Positions 10,909-23,791 are shown, counted from the first letter of the stretch. The stretch is DNA of 64,000 bases from Lepus europaeus (GCF_033115175.1 NC_084836.1:83232253-83296252); one strand, 5' to 3'. The notes: generated from the sequence alone by a model not told the origin. Made by a program: numbers and translations.

Positions 10909-13587
10909 CAGAAGCTTTTCTTTTATGCAACTTGTACCACGTCGAGGAGTTCAGCAGTGCTGCTGGAGGTAAGTCGGTTTTTGCAGCTAACCGCCATTCC
11001 TGTTTTTGTGCAAATGAGCTGCCTCACTTAAAATATTATTGTGTGAGAAATAAAGGTCGCCAGTTCGGCCCTAACAGCCAGCTGGCTGGATGTGGGATCC
11101 CAGCTGGTGGCGATGTTGAGTGAGACACGTTCATCACTGATCCAGAAGACAACTTTACCCTGCTCTGGGTGACCTGTATTTGAACCCATGTAGTCTAGCT
11201 GCTGACCTTGTCACTTTTTTTCTTTGTTGCAAGACAAAATGTCATGCTTTCCTCTTACCCCTGCTGTTGGCCTTCAGAAAGAGTAAAACAAATGTTTTGT
11301 GGTTCCTAGAAAATGGTATAAAATTGTTTCCCAAGTTAGGTCATTGCAGTTACAAAATTTTTGTTTTGGTGGAAGACTTGGCCAAAAACAACAGAACCAA
11401 TGTTCAGCCATTATTTTAGGGGGGGAAAAAAATCTTCAGATTAACTGGGGGTTGCTGTCTCTCTTTCCACTAAAATAGAAGCAAATTCCTCCAGCTGGGC
11501 CCAAAGTATTTTTGAGAGAAGTCTCTTTCTCTTTATAGAGATAAACTTAGTCTATTGGCTGACTTCCCCAGTTTTTAAAATTGTCCCATAAAATTTTGGA
11601 AGGCATTTTAGCTTTATAAGGCAATTTATCATGAATTAATTTTCAGAAGCGTCTTGAACCAACTTGAAGTGAAAACAAACCACTTTCTTAAGCTATACAC
11701 TCTAATTCTCATAGAATTTTTTTCAGTGCCCATTTAAATATAGGGCATCAGCTTAAATCATATACCTGGGAAGACTCATGGTGTTTCTTCTTTTTGTTGA
11801 GCTTGTGCAGGCCAGGGAAAGGATGTCAAAAGTTCCTCTCCAGCAGTTTCAGCCACTAGAGAGGGTATTATTTCATAGGTCAGTAAACATTTACCAACTA
11901 GCTTTCCAGGAAGGAAGTGTCCTAATTTGTAGTGTTTGTCAATTCCTGTGGTGTAAACACTCTCACCATGGCTGATTATAAGCTACTGATGAGATGTTAC
12001 CTAGTTTGCAAAATTCTGAAAATTTAACAATTGGCTCTCGTGAGCTCCTAAGAGGCAAGCTCCAGGAAAACACTGGAGGTGACTCAGGCACATAATGCCC
12101 CAAATGTAGTCTTGGTAACCCTTCTTGTTGGCTCTTTCATATTCTGGAATTAATCTGAGAGCTTGCAGGGACATCACGTAGCAAATGCTAGCAGAGCAGC
12201 ACCTCTGGATCAATGGCTTAGTCTAATTCCTATCTCTAAAACAGAGAACCCTGGGAATTTGTATAAAGACTGGGTAATTTGTAAAGAACAGAGGTTTAAC
12301 TTGGGTTGCCATTCTAGAAGCTGGGAAGGCCTAGAGCATGGTGCCAGCACTCTGCTTCTGGTAAGGGCCTCACGGGGTGTCAACTCCTAGGAAGAGCAGG
12401 TGGGCAAGTGCAGAAGAGAAAGAACAGGGGCTGAACTCCCATTGTAGCTAACCCACTCTCAAGAGAAAAGTGATTATCCATTCAGGAAGCTCTTCCCCAG
12501 GACCCAAACACCTTCGGTTAGGCTCTGCCTCCTCACACCACTGCATTGAGCATTTAAGTTTCCAACACGTGAGCCTTTGAGGCAACCCAAACCACATCAC
12601 CCCCAAACTCAAGTTACCTTGAAAAAAATAATGGTGCCCTGAGAAAATCTGGTCCAACATATGCTCTTTAATTGTGATCCCTGCCGAGTCATTCAATTAG
12701 GGTCACTGAGGACAGCCTAAGGGCATTTTGGAGACAAGGACCACTCACAGCTCTGCGGCTCCTGTGGAGACTGCTATGTTCAGCAGAGGCTGACCACAGA
12801 ACAAAATAAGCAACCGGGATCTGACTTGGATGCCACCCTTTGGAATGGATTCGGGTTTAGGTTTACATCTGACAAACCACAGCATTTCAGGATGCCTGGG
12901 AAATGTCTTCGTTACCTATCAGTTAAGGACATTGCTGGTTTTTTTTTTTTTTTTTTTTCCACCTTCTTAAAATAGAAAGCTCTTCTCTAAAGGATTAGTT
13001 TTTCCATTTCATGTGTCTTGTAACTATAGTCATTCTGCTGGCTGATGCTCTGTTTTCTTTCTTAATGAGTGTTTTTTTTTTTTTTTAACTGTCCTTATGT
13101 ATTGCCTCTCATGATGGAAGGTGACATAAGCCTAGTCATCATAGCAGAGGGCAAAGTAAAGTTTGACTTGGGGCTGCTACTAAGTCTGACTGCGTGCTCT
13201 GAAAGGGCCCATTCAGCAAACAGCACAGGGGGGTCTCCTCCCGGAGCTGCTGCTAAGAACCCTTGCAACAGCTCCATCTTTGCTCAAGAGACAACCAGCT
13301 TCCCTGTCTGAAAGTTTCAGGGTAAACCTCCCAACGTGCAAAAATGTTAGCTTTCTTTCCTTTTTGTCAGTGAGGGAATTATCTAGGAAATTCGATTACT
13401 GGACGTTTCAATGATTATTCCACATTCTAAAATATTCACAACATGTGTTCTTTTAAGTCTATACCAAGTCATGTTGGACATTCGTTTCCTCTATTAAATG
13501 ATGTAATAGCCATTTAAATTGTAGGCAAAGTATTTGAAGCAAACTCTTTAAGTACGTGAACCAAAAAGCTTTAAACCAGTTAGAAGC
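10909..13587. other. Long intergenic stretch without recognised repeats
   Basis: This is the longest stretch (about 2.7 kb) with no CSINE in the upstream half. It contains T-runs at 12940-12958 and 13073-13086 but no gene or repeat that I can name. Such gaps can mark constrained regulatory DNA. Confidence 0.35.
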
Positions 13588-13909
13588 AGGATGGGCATTT
13601 GGTGCAGCAGTTAAATTTCTGCTCGGGACACCTGCATATCATAGCAGAGTGCCTGCATCAAGTCCTGGACCCTTTGCTTCCTCTCCAGCTTCCTGCTAGT
13701 GCAAATCCTGGGGGGCAGCTGGTGGTGATGGTGCAAAGACTGTGTCCCTGCCACTCATGTTGTCTGAGATTCGGATTGAGTTGAAGGCTGCTGCCTTCAG
13801 CCTGGCCCAGGCCTGCCTGTTAGAGATATTAGGAGAGTGAGCCAGCAGATGGAAGATCTTTCGCTGCCTTTCAAATAAGATAGAAATAAATAAATAATAA
13901 ATAAATAAT
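13588..13909 (+). repeat. Old CSINE
   Basis: Sense copy of the older GGCATTTGGTGCAGCAGTTA-type, ending CTTTCAAATAAGATAG and an (AAAT)n-like tail. Confidence 0.8.
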
Positions 13910-13921
13910 TTAAAGTAAATT

Positions 13922-14258
13922 CAGGGCCGATGCTGTGGTAGTGGGCTTAGCCTCTGCCTGTGGTGCTGGTGTCCCATATGGGTGTCGGCATCCCATATGG
14001 GCACCCATTTGAGCTCTGGCTGCTTCACTTCCAATCTTGCTCTCTGCTAAGACCTGGGAAAACAGTGGAAGATGGCCCAAGTGCTTGGGCTCCTGCATGC
14101 ACGTGGGAGACTTGGAAGAAGCTCCTGGCTTTGGATCAGCCCAGCTCTGGCCATTTGGGGAATGAACCAATGGATGGAAGACACCTCTCTCTCTCTGCCT
14201 CTCCTTCTCTCTGTGTAACTCTGACTTTCAAAAAAATAAATAAATCTTTAAAAAAATA
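13922..14258 (+). repeat. CSINE
   Basis: Full-length sense copy from GGGCCGATGCTGTGGTAG to AATAAATAAATCTTT. Confidence 0.9.
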
Positions 14259-14511
14259 AATAAAAATAAAATGCTTTGCCCTTTGTTTAAAATAATACAA
14301 AAGAACTAGACTATGAAATTGAGTGTTATACTAATGAATAAGTGGTCACATTGAGAGAGGTCATAACTGTCCATGACATTTCTCAACTGCAATTTTAAAG
14401 CATGTTTTTCAAATGGTGAGCACTTATAAGTAAAAAACAACCCTATCTTTCATTTCAAGTTTCTAAGTCCATTCATCCTGTATCTAATGTTTTAAAAATT
14501 TATTTATTTAG

Positions 14512-14795
14512 AGGCTGGCCCTGTGGCATAGCAGGTAAAGTGGTTGCCTGCAGTGCCACTATCCAATATGAGTGCCTGTTCAAGTCCTGGCTGCTCTACT
14601 TCCCATATAGCTCCCTGCTAATGTGCCTGGGAAAGTAGCTGAAGATGGTCTAGGTCCTTGGAACCCTGCGCTCATGTGTTCTCGGCTTCAGATTGGCCCA
14701 GCTCTGGCTGTTCCAGCCATTTAGGGTGTGAACCAGCGATGGTTTTCTCTCTTTCTCTCTCCCTGCCTCTCAAATAAATAATTTTTTAAAAATTA
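14512..14795 (+). repeat. CSINE
   Basis: Sense copy from GAGGCTGGCCCTGTGGCA to CTCTCAAATAAATAA; it lies tail-to-tail with the next element. Confidence 0.9.
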
Positions 14796-14796
14796 T

Positions 14797-15081
14797 TTAT
14801 TTATTATTTTATTTGCTAGAGACAGATCTTTTGTCTGCTGGTTCACTTTCCAGATGCTTACCTCAGTCGGGGTGGGCCAGGCTAAAGCCAGGAGCCAGGA
14901 GCTTTATCCCAGTCTCTCATGTGGACAGCAGAGATCCAAGTACTTGAGCCATCCTCTGGTGTCTCCCTGGGTACACGTCAGCAGGAAGCTGGCTCTGAAG
15001 TGGAGTGGCTGAGACTCAACTCTCATACGATGCAGATGAACAAAGCAGGTGCCCCTTAGCTGCTGCGCCAAATGCCTGCCC
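14797..15081 (-). repeat. Old CSINE
   Basis: Reverse copy immediately abutting the previous one, ending GCGCCAAATGCCTGCCC. Confidence 0.85.
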
Positions 15082-15402
15082 TCTTCAACTATTTTATCAG
15101 GGTTCCATTGTGAGGAGCTTTACTAGTTGATATCTATAGGGATTCTTTTGTGTCTAGTAAGAAGTAAAGGGCATAAACAGAAGGTTTAACTTGAGACTTT
15201 AACGAAGGAACAGTTTGCAGAAGGGTAGACTGGGTTAAAGGAATCAAGAAAGCATGATGAAAAGTGCCCAGGAATCAGCAAAACAGAAAGTCTGCACCAC
15301 TCCCGGGGCCTAAAGGCACACGAGGAGAGAACCCTGGAAGACAATGTTTGGAGCAAGAGAGACGCTGGAGGGAGCCTTTCTGATCTCCTGCCAGTGACTT
15401 TC

Positions 15403-15744
15403 TTTCTATTTTTTAAATATTTATTTATTTTACTTGAAAGTCAGAGTTACACAGAGAATGAGAGGCAGAGAGAGAGAAAAAGAGGTCTTCCATCTGCTGG
15501 TTCACTCCCCAATTGGCCACAACAGCTGGAGCTTCGCTGATCTGAAGCCAGGAACCAGGAGCTTCTTCCAGGTCTCCCATGCGGGTGCAGGGGCCCAAGG
15601 ACTTGGGTCATCTTCTACTGCTTTCCCAGGCCACAGCAGAGAGCTGGATTGGAAGAGGAGCAGCTGGGACTAGAACTGACGCCCATATGGGAAGCCATTA
15701 CGGCATGCAGCGGCCTTACCTGCTATGCCACAGCGCTGGCCCCA
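15403..15744 (-). repeat. CSINE with 12-bp target duplication
   Basis: Full-length reverse copy flanked by CCAGTGACTTTC at 15391-15402 and 15745-15756. Confidence 0.95.
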
Positions 15745-16123
15745 CCAGTGACTTTCATTTGTCAAATCAAGAGGGCAACATGGGCAGGTGATGCTTTCTG
15801 GGAGGGCCAGACGCTTTGTCAGGTAAAGTGAAAGATAGCAGTCAGATCACCATAGCCCCTGTCCAGACGACCTAATAACTCAGATGGCGGGAATAGGTGG
15901 TTCTTTGGATTTGGGCCAGATGCTGTCAAACAATATCAATCTTCTGTAAGCTGGTTACTCTTAGAAATTTCATAAGAAAACTTCCTGTGGAATTTAGGCC
16001 TGAGAGCTGAAGGTCAGGGCTTAGAATGTACAATATTAGTATCATTTACTGGACTCTTAAATTGGGTGCAGAATATGAAACTGGCTGATAAAATTGCTTG
16101 TGGGTATTATCTCTCCTACTTTC

Positions 16124-16459
16124 TTTCTTTTTCTTTTTTTTAAGATCTATTTTATTTATTTGAAAGACAGAGTTACAGAGAAGTAGAGACAGAGAGAGAG
16201 GTCTTCCATCCGCTGGTTCACTCCCCAAATGGCCACAACTGCCGGAGCTGAGCCAATCCGAAGCCAGGAGCCAGGGGCTTCTTCCAGGTCTCCAACATGG
16301 GTGCAGGAGCCCAAGGACTTGAGCCATTCTCTACTGTTTTCCCAGGCCATAGCAGAGAGCTGGATCGGAAGTGGAGCAGCCAGGACTTGAACCAATGCCT
16401 ATAGGGATGCCGGCACTACAGGTTGGGATTTTAACCCACTGCGCCACAGTGTCGGCTCC
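16124..16459 (-). repeat. CSINE with target duplication
   Basis: Full-length reverse copy flanked by ATCTCTCCTACTTTC at 16109-16123 and the one-mismatch copy at 16460-16474. Confidence 0.93.
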
Positions 16460-16644
16460 ATCTCTCCTAGTTTCAAAACTAAGCTGGGAAGTTCATGAAC
16501 TTGGGAAGACAGAACAAGCTGTCTTATGAGATATTTCAGACAGCTCCTATTAATATCAGCAGTAACGTGGCCCTGGGCCTATATAAGCAATGGATATCCC
16601 AAAGGTATGTTTGTTTCCTTACTGGAATGGCATAGTGACAGAGA

Positions 16645-16696
16645 AAGCACATATTGTGGTATAGTGGGTAAAGCTCCCATATTGGAATGCTGGTTT
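16645..16696 (+). repeat. CSINE head fragment (sense)
   Basis: About 50 bp matching the C-repeat 5' end (TTGTGGTATAGTGGGTAAAG), directly joined to a reverse-oriented piece. Confidence 0.7.
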
Positions 16697-16790
16697 GAGA
16701 GAGAGATCTTGCAACTGCTTGGTTCACTCTCCAAATGCGACAACAGCCAGGGCTGGGCCAGCCTGAAGCCAGGAGCCAGGATTTCCCGTA
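16697..16790 (-). repeat. CSINE core fragment (reverse)
   Basis: GCTTGGTTCACTCTCC, then GAAGCCAGGAGCCAGG in reverse orientation; a fold-back partner of the preceding fragment. Confidence 0.7.
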
Positions 16791-17429
16791 TATTTCCATC
16801 AGAAATGCTGCCATGGATGTGTGTGGCCGGTCCTTTGGGATCCATCTCCTAATCGGTACACAGCAGGGTTTGGAACGTGCTCTTTTTAGGGCAGAGTGGG
16901 TGTGCAACGGGCCATGGTTCAGACGGAGGCCGACTCAGTGGGTGAGTGGTGGTGGGTCTGTTTAAGGATGCCACAAAGAGAAGTATGGAGCAGAAAATAC
17001 AAATCCCATGACTCGGTTTTTATTCACAGAAACTGTGATTGTGAAAGAGATTTCTTCCAACTCAGTCCAGAGGATGGCACCTCCTTGGATAACGACTTAT
17101 CTCTACACGCCTGAGGTCACGGGTGTGGCCATTTTCTTTGTGTAACCAGAGTGTGACAAAGTCTCAGTGACTAAGGCCATGCCCCATCAACCTGTGTGCA
17201 GGCAGGCAAGTCCGGGCGTGTTCCGAACTCCCCACAGTCATTAACATCAGTGTGGTAGGTTTTAAACTCAGCCTAGCTATGAATAAAACCCTGGGTGCTG
17301 AGATCTTGATACCATCTCGTGAATCACAGGAGAAGTTTTACATTTTTTTTTTCCTACCTGGAAGAAACATCTGTTCTCAGCACGATTTTCTCAGAGGTCT
17401 TTGGAATCTGGGGGTGTAGCTTTTTCTTT
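16791..17429. other. Unassigned intergenic DNA
   Basis: No gene or repeat recognised. Confidence 0.3.
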
Positions 17430-17860
17430 GATTTCAATGTCAAACTTACAGAACAGTTGCAAGAAGAGTACAAGGCACTTCTCTACTCCCTTTACACAGA
17501 TCCATCAATTATTTACAGTTGGCTCCGTTTGCTTTATTATTCTATGTATTTATTTGTGAAATGCCCATAATTTCTTTATAGAAATGTATATACATATAAT
17601 TTAACTTCTGCACCAGAGAGTAGATTGGATATTGTTGCCTCCTCATCCCTAACCCGGTCTGTCTTTCTTAAGAATAGGTCATTTTCTTAGATATTACAAA
17701 ACCAATGACCAAATCAGGTGTCTCCACTATGTTTACAATATCATTATCTAATCCACGGTCTCTCTTCAGACGTCACCAGTCATCACACTAAGGTCCCTTC
17801 CAGCCTTTTTTTCCTGTCCAAAGTCCAGTTCAACAGCATGCATGGTATTTAGGATGCCTT
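17430..17860. mobile_element. Ancient L1-type fragment
   Basis: ACAGAACAGTTGCAAGAAG, TTTACACAGATCCATCAATT and TAGGTCATTTTCTTAGAT resemble a common old L1M segment; the same segment type recurs at 49565-50000. The orientation was not settled by eye. Confidence 0.5.
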
Positions 17861-17938
17861 TTTTGGTGCTATCCATGAAAGAGACAAGGAAAACACTTAG
17901 GTCAGACAGATTTGGGTTTTCCAATACTGGCTTGAATT

Positions 17939-18282
17939 TCTTTTTATTTTTTAAAAATTTATTATTTATTTGAAAGAGTTACACAGAGAGAGATGGAGTG
18001 GCAGAGAGAGAGAGAGAGAGAGGTCTTCCATCCAATGATTCACTCCCCAATTGGCCGCAATGGCCAGAGCTGCGCCAATCTGAAGCCAGGAGCCAGGAGC
18101 TTCCCCCAGGTCTCCCACGTGGGTACAGGGGCCCAAGGACTTGGGCCATCTTGTGCTGCTTTCCCAGGCCATAGCAGGGAGCTGGATCAGGAAGTGGGGC
18201 AGCCGGGACTTGAACCAGTGCCTACATGGGATGCCAGCACTGCAGGCGGCGGCTTTACCTGCTACGCCACAGCGCTGGCCCC
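17939..18282 (-). repeat. CSINE
   Basis: Full-length reverse copy from TTTTTATTTTTTAAAAATTT to CCACAGCGCTGGCCCC. Confidence 0.92.
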
Positions 18283-18739
18283 TCAGTGCCCTCTTAACGT
18301 TAACAGTGTTTGAATCTCAGGTCGCCCTTTCCAGAACATCTTTAGATGAAGCACATGTGTGCAGCTGGAGAGGGAGCTAGCTTCTGAGTGTGTTTGTCAC
18401 CCTCCATGCTAACTCATCACTCCCAGCCGCACTGAGCAGTTTGTCTTCAGAGACAGGGGCCTGAAGGAGTGGGCTGCTGGGAGCCAGGGGCCTGTGCTTT
18501 CGCTGCTGGGTTGTTGACCACCTTGCTCGAGGTGGAACTCTCCGAGGCTGATCTGCCTCTTGAGCTGACCCAAGTTGCTGGAAAGGCCTCAAGCTGTGCA
18601 TCTGTGCCTCAGTCTGCACCCCTCTTCTCTCTGCAGTCACCCTCTGTGGGATGAGCATCCACTTCAGTGCAGTGTGGCCCTCTTGTGGTGGATCTTTGCA
18701 TGTTCTGGGGAAGGAATCAATCAGAATGGGAGAGCCCTC

Positions 18740-19215
18740 AAGGAGCTTGCTAGGGCTGACAAACAGAATACCACACACTAGGGGATTTGCACCTTAAAAT
18801 CCTGGAGGCTGCAAGTAGTCTGAGATCAAAGTATTAGCAGGAGGCAGGAGCTACACCTGTGTCTCCGATGTGGTGCTGTGAACCCAAATACCTGGGCCAT
18901 CATCTTGTGCCTCCCAGGTATGTTAGCAGGAGGCCTGGTTGGAAGCAAAGGAACCAGGACAGGGACTGGCTCCATAGGGGATGCCAGAACCACGAATGGT
19001 TCTCCTTCAATTGTTGTAGGAACTGCTGTGGGCACCCTGACTACACGTCTGTCTTAGTGTGCTCAGGCTGGTGTGAGTTACCATTTTTGGAGACCGTGAA
19101 GTCCAAGACCAATGAGTGGCAGGTTCAGAGTCTGGTGAGGGCCCACTTCCTCATTCACAGATGGCTGTGTTGCTGTGTCCTCACGTGTGGAAGGGGTAAA
19201 GGAATCTCTGGGTCT
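18740..19215 (-). mobile_element. MLT1-type LTR relic (MaLR), interrupted by a CSINE fragment
   Basis: AACAGAATACCACACACTAG and CCTGGAGGCTGCAAGTAG lie before the CSINE fragment. TCAGAGTCTGGTGAGGGC.. and TGCTGTGTCCTCACGTG lie after it. These match the reverse complement of MLT1 LTRs as remembered. Confidence 0.6.
18838..18995 (-). repeat. CSINE fragment
   Basis: Reverse fragment with GCAGGAGGCAGGAGCTAC and CTGGGCCATCATCTTG, inside the MLT1 relic. Confidence 0.7.
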
Positions 19216-19235
19216 GTCTCTCTCTCTCTTAAAAA

Positions 19236-19572
19236 AGTTTTTTTTTTTTTTCTGTTTGTTTTGTTTTTATTTGGAAGGCAGAATTACAGAGAGAGACATG
19301 GAGAGACAGAGGTCTTCCATCTACTGGCCCATCCACTTCCCAAATGGTTGCAATGGCTGGGGCTGGGCTAGGCCTAAGCCAGAAGCCAAGAGTCTCTTCC
19401 AGGTCTCCCATATTGTGCAGGGCCCAGGCACTTGGGTCATCTGCCACTGCCTTCCCAATTGCACTAGCAGGGAGCTGGATCTTAAGTCGAGCAGCCAGGA
19501 CTCGAATCAGAGCCCATATGGGATGCAGGCGCTGTAGGAAGTGGCTTAACTGCTATACAACAATGCCTTCCC
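19236..19572 (-). repeat. CSINE
   Basis: Reverse copy from the T-run to CAACAATGCCTTCCCCCC. Confidence 0.88.
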
Positions 19573-19595
19573 CCCTCCACTCCCCCCCCCTTTTT

Positions 19596-19850
19596 AAAAT
19601 GACTTATTTATTGACTGATTTGAAAGGCAGAATGGGAGCTGCCTGCAGTGCCAGCATCCCATATGAGTGACAGTTAGAGTCCCAGCTGCTCCAGTTCCAA
19701 TCCAACTCCCTGCTATGGCCTGGGAAAGCAGTGGAACATGGCCCAAGTCCTTGGGCCCCTGCACCCACATGTGAGACCTGAAAGAAGCTCCTGGCTCCTG
19801 GCTTCTGGTTGGCCCAGCTCCAGGCATTGTGATCAGCAGGGCAGTGAGCC
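19596..19850 (+). repeat. Chimeric CSINE
   Basis: The first 40 bp (TTATTTATTGACTGATTTGA..) are reverse tail sequence. From about 19639 the sequence is sense orientation (GCCTGCAGTGCCAGCATCCC) through CTGGCTCCTGGCTTCTGG. Confidence 0.75.
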
Positions 19851-20261
19851 TCTAATTCCTTCCCCTAGTAGGTGGGGTAGTTCCAAGCCACCTGTTTTCT
19901 GTGTCTACCTGAATCTCCATTTTCCCACAACAGTAACTTGCTTGATGACAGGTGGCTTTGCCGTCCCTGTCTCTTCTCCCTGCTGGTGCTTCCTGGCATC
20001 ACCTCGCAGATGAACTCTGATCATATGCCACACTGGATGTGCCACAGTATATGGATGCTGGTGGTCCCATAAGGATATAAGGGGACACAAAAATTTTCAC
20101 ATCCCAGTGATGCCACAGCATAACACATTAGTCATGTGTTTGTGGTGATGCTGGTGTACATACACCCACTGCACTGCCAGTCATATGTAAATACAGCAAT
20201 ACAACTATGAACAGTACATAATTTGGGGACACTTGTAAAAGTTCCGGGAAACCTTTGGTTG

Positions 20262-20575
20262 AGGTCCATCTGGCGTTTGGGACAGTGGTTTAGGACAATG
20301 CTTCGGATGTCTGTGTTCCATATGGGAGTGCCTGGGTGATGTCCTGGCTCTTCAACCCCTAATCCAGCATCTTGTTAATGTGCACCCTTGGGAGGTAGCA
20401 GATGATGGGTCCTAGCCATCCATGTGGGGTCCCAGATTGAGTTCTTGGCTCCTGGCTTCAGCATGGCCCAGCCCTGACTCTTGCAATCATTTGAGAAGTG
20501 AACCATTGGAGGGCAGATCTCTGTCTCTCTGTCTTTCAAATAAAATGAAAATAAGAAAATTTAAATAAGTAAAAG
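20262..20575 (+). repeat. Old CSINE
   Basis: Sense diverged copy, TCTGGCGTTTGGGACAGTG to GTCTTTCAAATAAAATG. Confidence 0.85.
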
Positions 20576-20896
20576 ACTAAGCATTTTCCACAAATCCTTT
20601 CAAGGTCCCAAGTACCTGATAATGATGGTAAGAGATGATATAACTGTTTTGTTTTCACTATATTAAGCCTTTTAGTGTTGTTTTAGTGTACAACTTCTAC
20701 TTGTAAAACAGAGTTGACCATAAAAATGGGACGCTGTGTTGCGCCAGCAGCAGCCTCGTCCGCCCCGTGGGCACTGTGTCACCTGAGTACATTCAAAGGC
20801 CACGTGAGTGATTAACTGTATCATCTAGGTTTGCGCAATTGATGCTCATGTAACAAATCGCCTAAGAACGTGTCCTCACCACTCAGTGAGGAAAGG

Positions 20897-21010
20897 CCTT
20901 CAACCAGTTCCTGGAAAATGTACATCAGGAGAAAACCGTAGATTTCAGGCCTTTTGCACTAAAATAAACTGAATTCCGTCCCCACAAACTGTTTGAAGCA
21001 CCTTGTACTT
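20897..21010. mobile_element. Mariner-like MITE copy 1
   Basis: Short palindromic element with arms TTCCTGGAAAATGTACAT and CAAACTGTTTGAAGCACC and internal GCACTAAAATAAACTG. It belongs to a family repeated at least seven times in this window. Confidence 0.6.
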
Positions 21011-21365
21011 GTGCTTTAAGCCTTGCTGCAGGGTCTGCTTCTAGGGAGTCCAAATTCAGAAAACCAAGTGCCAGGGCAACCCCAGCTACGTGGGTTTATA
21101 ACCAGTCATAAGTAGGCGTGAGAGCAGGTTCCACACCCACAGAGAAGAGTTAATGCCCCCGAATTAATCTCTTTCCTTTTTGTTTAAAAAATGAGTATTA
21201 TATAATTTATTATTTAAAATATTATAATTATTACAAAAGTTTTGATGAATATGTAGCAGTTATACTTTTTTATGGGTTACGGTGCAACATTGCAACACAC
21301 ATACACAGCATAAACCAATCAAAACAGGCAACTAATATTTCCACTTTCTTTTTCTTCTGCTTCTT

Positions 21366-21690
21366 TTTAAAGTTATTATTTCTTTGAGAGGTAGAGTTAC
21401 AGACAGAGAGAGGGAGAGACGGAGAGAAAGGTCTTCCATTCGCTGGTTCACTCCCCAAATGGCAGCAACAACCGGAGTTGTGCTGATCCGAAGCCAGGAG
21501 CCAGGAGCTTCTTCCAGGTCTCCCATGTGGGTGCAGGGGCCCAAGGACTGGGCCATCTTTTACTGCTTTCCCAGGCCACACCATAGAGCTGGGATTGGAA
21601 GAGGAGCAGGGGAATGTGAACCGACGTGTGGATGGGATGCCAGCAGCACAAGCAGAGGTTTACTAAGAGTTTTCTAAGCTACAGTGCCTC
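21366..21690 (-). repeat. CSINE
   Basis: Reverse copy with GTCTTCCATTCGCTGGTTC; its head is degraded after GCCAGCAGCACAAGC. Confidence 0.85.
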
Positions 21691-22395
21691 CAGTTTCTCA
21701 TCTTTTCAATATCTTTTCTCACAGGAGATGAAAACTCCACTGATTATAGCAAAATTCTCATAAGAAGTATCTGCATTTTCAATGGCATAAAGAGTTGGGA
21801 GCAGGATATCATGATATATATACATCTTAGAGAATCAATACTTTTGGGGAAAAACATTAAATTTTAAAAAGCAAAGTGCAGAAGATTTACATGCTGCAAG
21901 AAGAAAATCTTTAGTGTAAAATGGGTCTCACTCAGTGATTCATGGCTTTGTTTGAATTAACCTTGGACCACACAACCATAACCCATCTTGGGACTAAAAG
22001 CCAATCAATCGACATTCCAAATTCCAACTCTGGAGATGCTTTTTTCTCTGAAATCATTTTCTGAAGATATTTTTTTCCTGCAGATCCCTTTCATAATCCC
22101 AAATTCTCAACCTGAGGAAATGTATGGCAGGTGGCCAGCGTCCCAGGTGTGAATTGGTGAACGAGAAATGGGAAAGGTACAGCCTGCCCTTCCATGTGGA
22201 TCCATGGATCTACTCCCACAATGCTCTTGTTTTTCAATATGGCCTCTTCCCTGCCCTTGGCTGTGCCTGGTGACCTTGAACTCAGGATCACTCTCATTTT
22301 CAGTTTTGCAAGAGAATCATTTCCAGGTTATCTGTCATCATGGGGGTTAGGTAACTACCTGGATGTGCAAGAAGCGGGTAGGAGGTCTGATTTTT
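21691..22395. other. Unassigned intergenic DNA
   Basis: AT-rich, no gene or repeat recognised. Confidence 0.3.
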
Positions 22396-22704
22396 TTTTT
22401 TAAAAGATTTATTTATTTATTTGAAAGAGTTACAGAGAGAGGTAGAGACAGAGAGAGAGGTCTTCCATCTGCTGGTTCACTCCCCAGATGGCCGCAATGG
22501 CCAGAGCTGTGCTGATCCAAAGCCAGGAGCTTCTTCCAGGTCTCCCACACAGGTGCAGGGGCCCAAGGACTTGGGCCATCTTCCACTGCTATGCCAGGTG
22601 ATAGCAGAGAGCTGGACTGGAAGAGGAGCAGCCGGGTCTTGAACTGCTGGGATGCCAGCGCTTCAGGCCAGGGCTTTAACCCGCCGTGCCACAGCGCCAG
22701 GCCC
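22396..22704 (-). repeat. CSINE
   Basis: Reverse copy, AAGATTTATTTATTTATTTG to CACAGCGCCAGGCCCC, with a short deletion near the head. Confidence 0.92.
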
Positions 22705-22829
22705 CACAATACAACTCCAAAAACTCTTCTGGAATTCTCTGGCATGAACCTCTTCAATGTCCTTTCTGCTCCCCTATGTAGGGGCCTGGGCTTCAGTTTT
22801 CTCCCCTCTGCTCAGTCACTACCATGGCT

Positions 22830-23180
22830 TGGGGTTTGCCTTTGGGCAGTGGGGTCTAGAGGAGGTCATTGGGTCCCTGGGGGTAGGCTCACAGAAGATG
22901 GGAAAGGCAGAGACACATGAGTTCTCGAGAGAGGATTGTAACAGCAGGAGCAAGGCTGCGTGCCTCTGGTCTCTCTGCTCCTGGTTCAAGATGTGACTAC
23001 TTGTCCTGATCTGTCCCTTGCCCCCCACATCACTGTGCACCATCTACCTTGAGGTCCTCCCCAGAACTGAGCCAAAGCCAGTGCCGAGCCCCAGAACCTC
23101 CCACAGGGAGCTTACTGAATTTCCTCCTGAGTAGCCTGTGTCAAGTTATTTGTCATAATGATGAAGAGCTGACTAACACA
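22830..23180 (+). mobile_element. MaLR-type LTR relic
   Basis: AGGAGGTCATTGGGTCCC, ATGAGTTCTCGAGAGAGG and a terminus near GAAGAGCTGACTAACACA are laid out like an MST/MLT solo LTR. Degenerate. Confidence 0.5.
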
Positions 23181-23711
23181 CTCAGTGACCACCGATCTCT
23201 ACTTGGCCTCCTGAAAGTTTGTTGATCTATCTTGCCCATGGTAATCGTTCCTTCCATGCTTTTGTGGATCTTTATTCTAAAACAAACCAAAATCCTTTGC
23301 TGCTGTTTTTGGTAGGGCTTGTGAGGAGTAGAGATAGTGCCCAGGTTCCCCGCTCTGCTACTCGTAGGAAAGCCACAGCCTCTGTGTGAGTTTTGCTTTC
23401 AGGAACCCTTTTTCTGTCTACTCCTTAAGGCAGCTCCCGGTGTACAGGAGCGCACTGCTTGCTCTGCTGCTTCTCACGCCCCTTGGTTGATGCTCTCCTC
23501 TCTGTCTAGGATTCTGACTTCTCTGTCCCACCTGGTGTCACTGTTTCTTCTTTGGTACAATGACAGCATTTTGTTTAGGTCTCTTATAATAAAACTTATC
23601 CCAGGTGCTTTGTTTTGCTTTGCTTTAACTAGTTAGGCATAGATTTGTCTCCAGCACCCTGAGGACAAAGAGTTGTTCAATATTTAACTCTCTGCTATTA
23701 TGCATCACGAG
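23181..23711. other. Unassigned intergenic DNA
   Basis: No gene or repeat recognised; T-rich. Confidence 0.3.
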
Positions 23712-23717
23712 TAATTT

Positions 23718-23719
<2 letters not shown>

Positions 23720-23789
<70 letters not shown>

Positions 23790-23791
23790 TG
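23720..23791. repeat. (TTTC)n microsatellite
   Basis: About 18 perfect TTTC units form the tail of the adjacent young CSINE, which lies on the minus strand (its tail read as GAAA). Confidence 0.95.
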
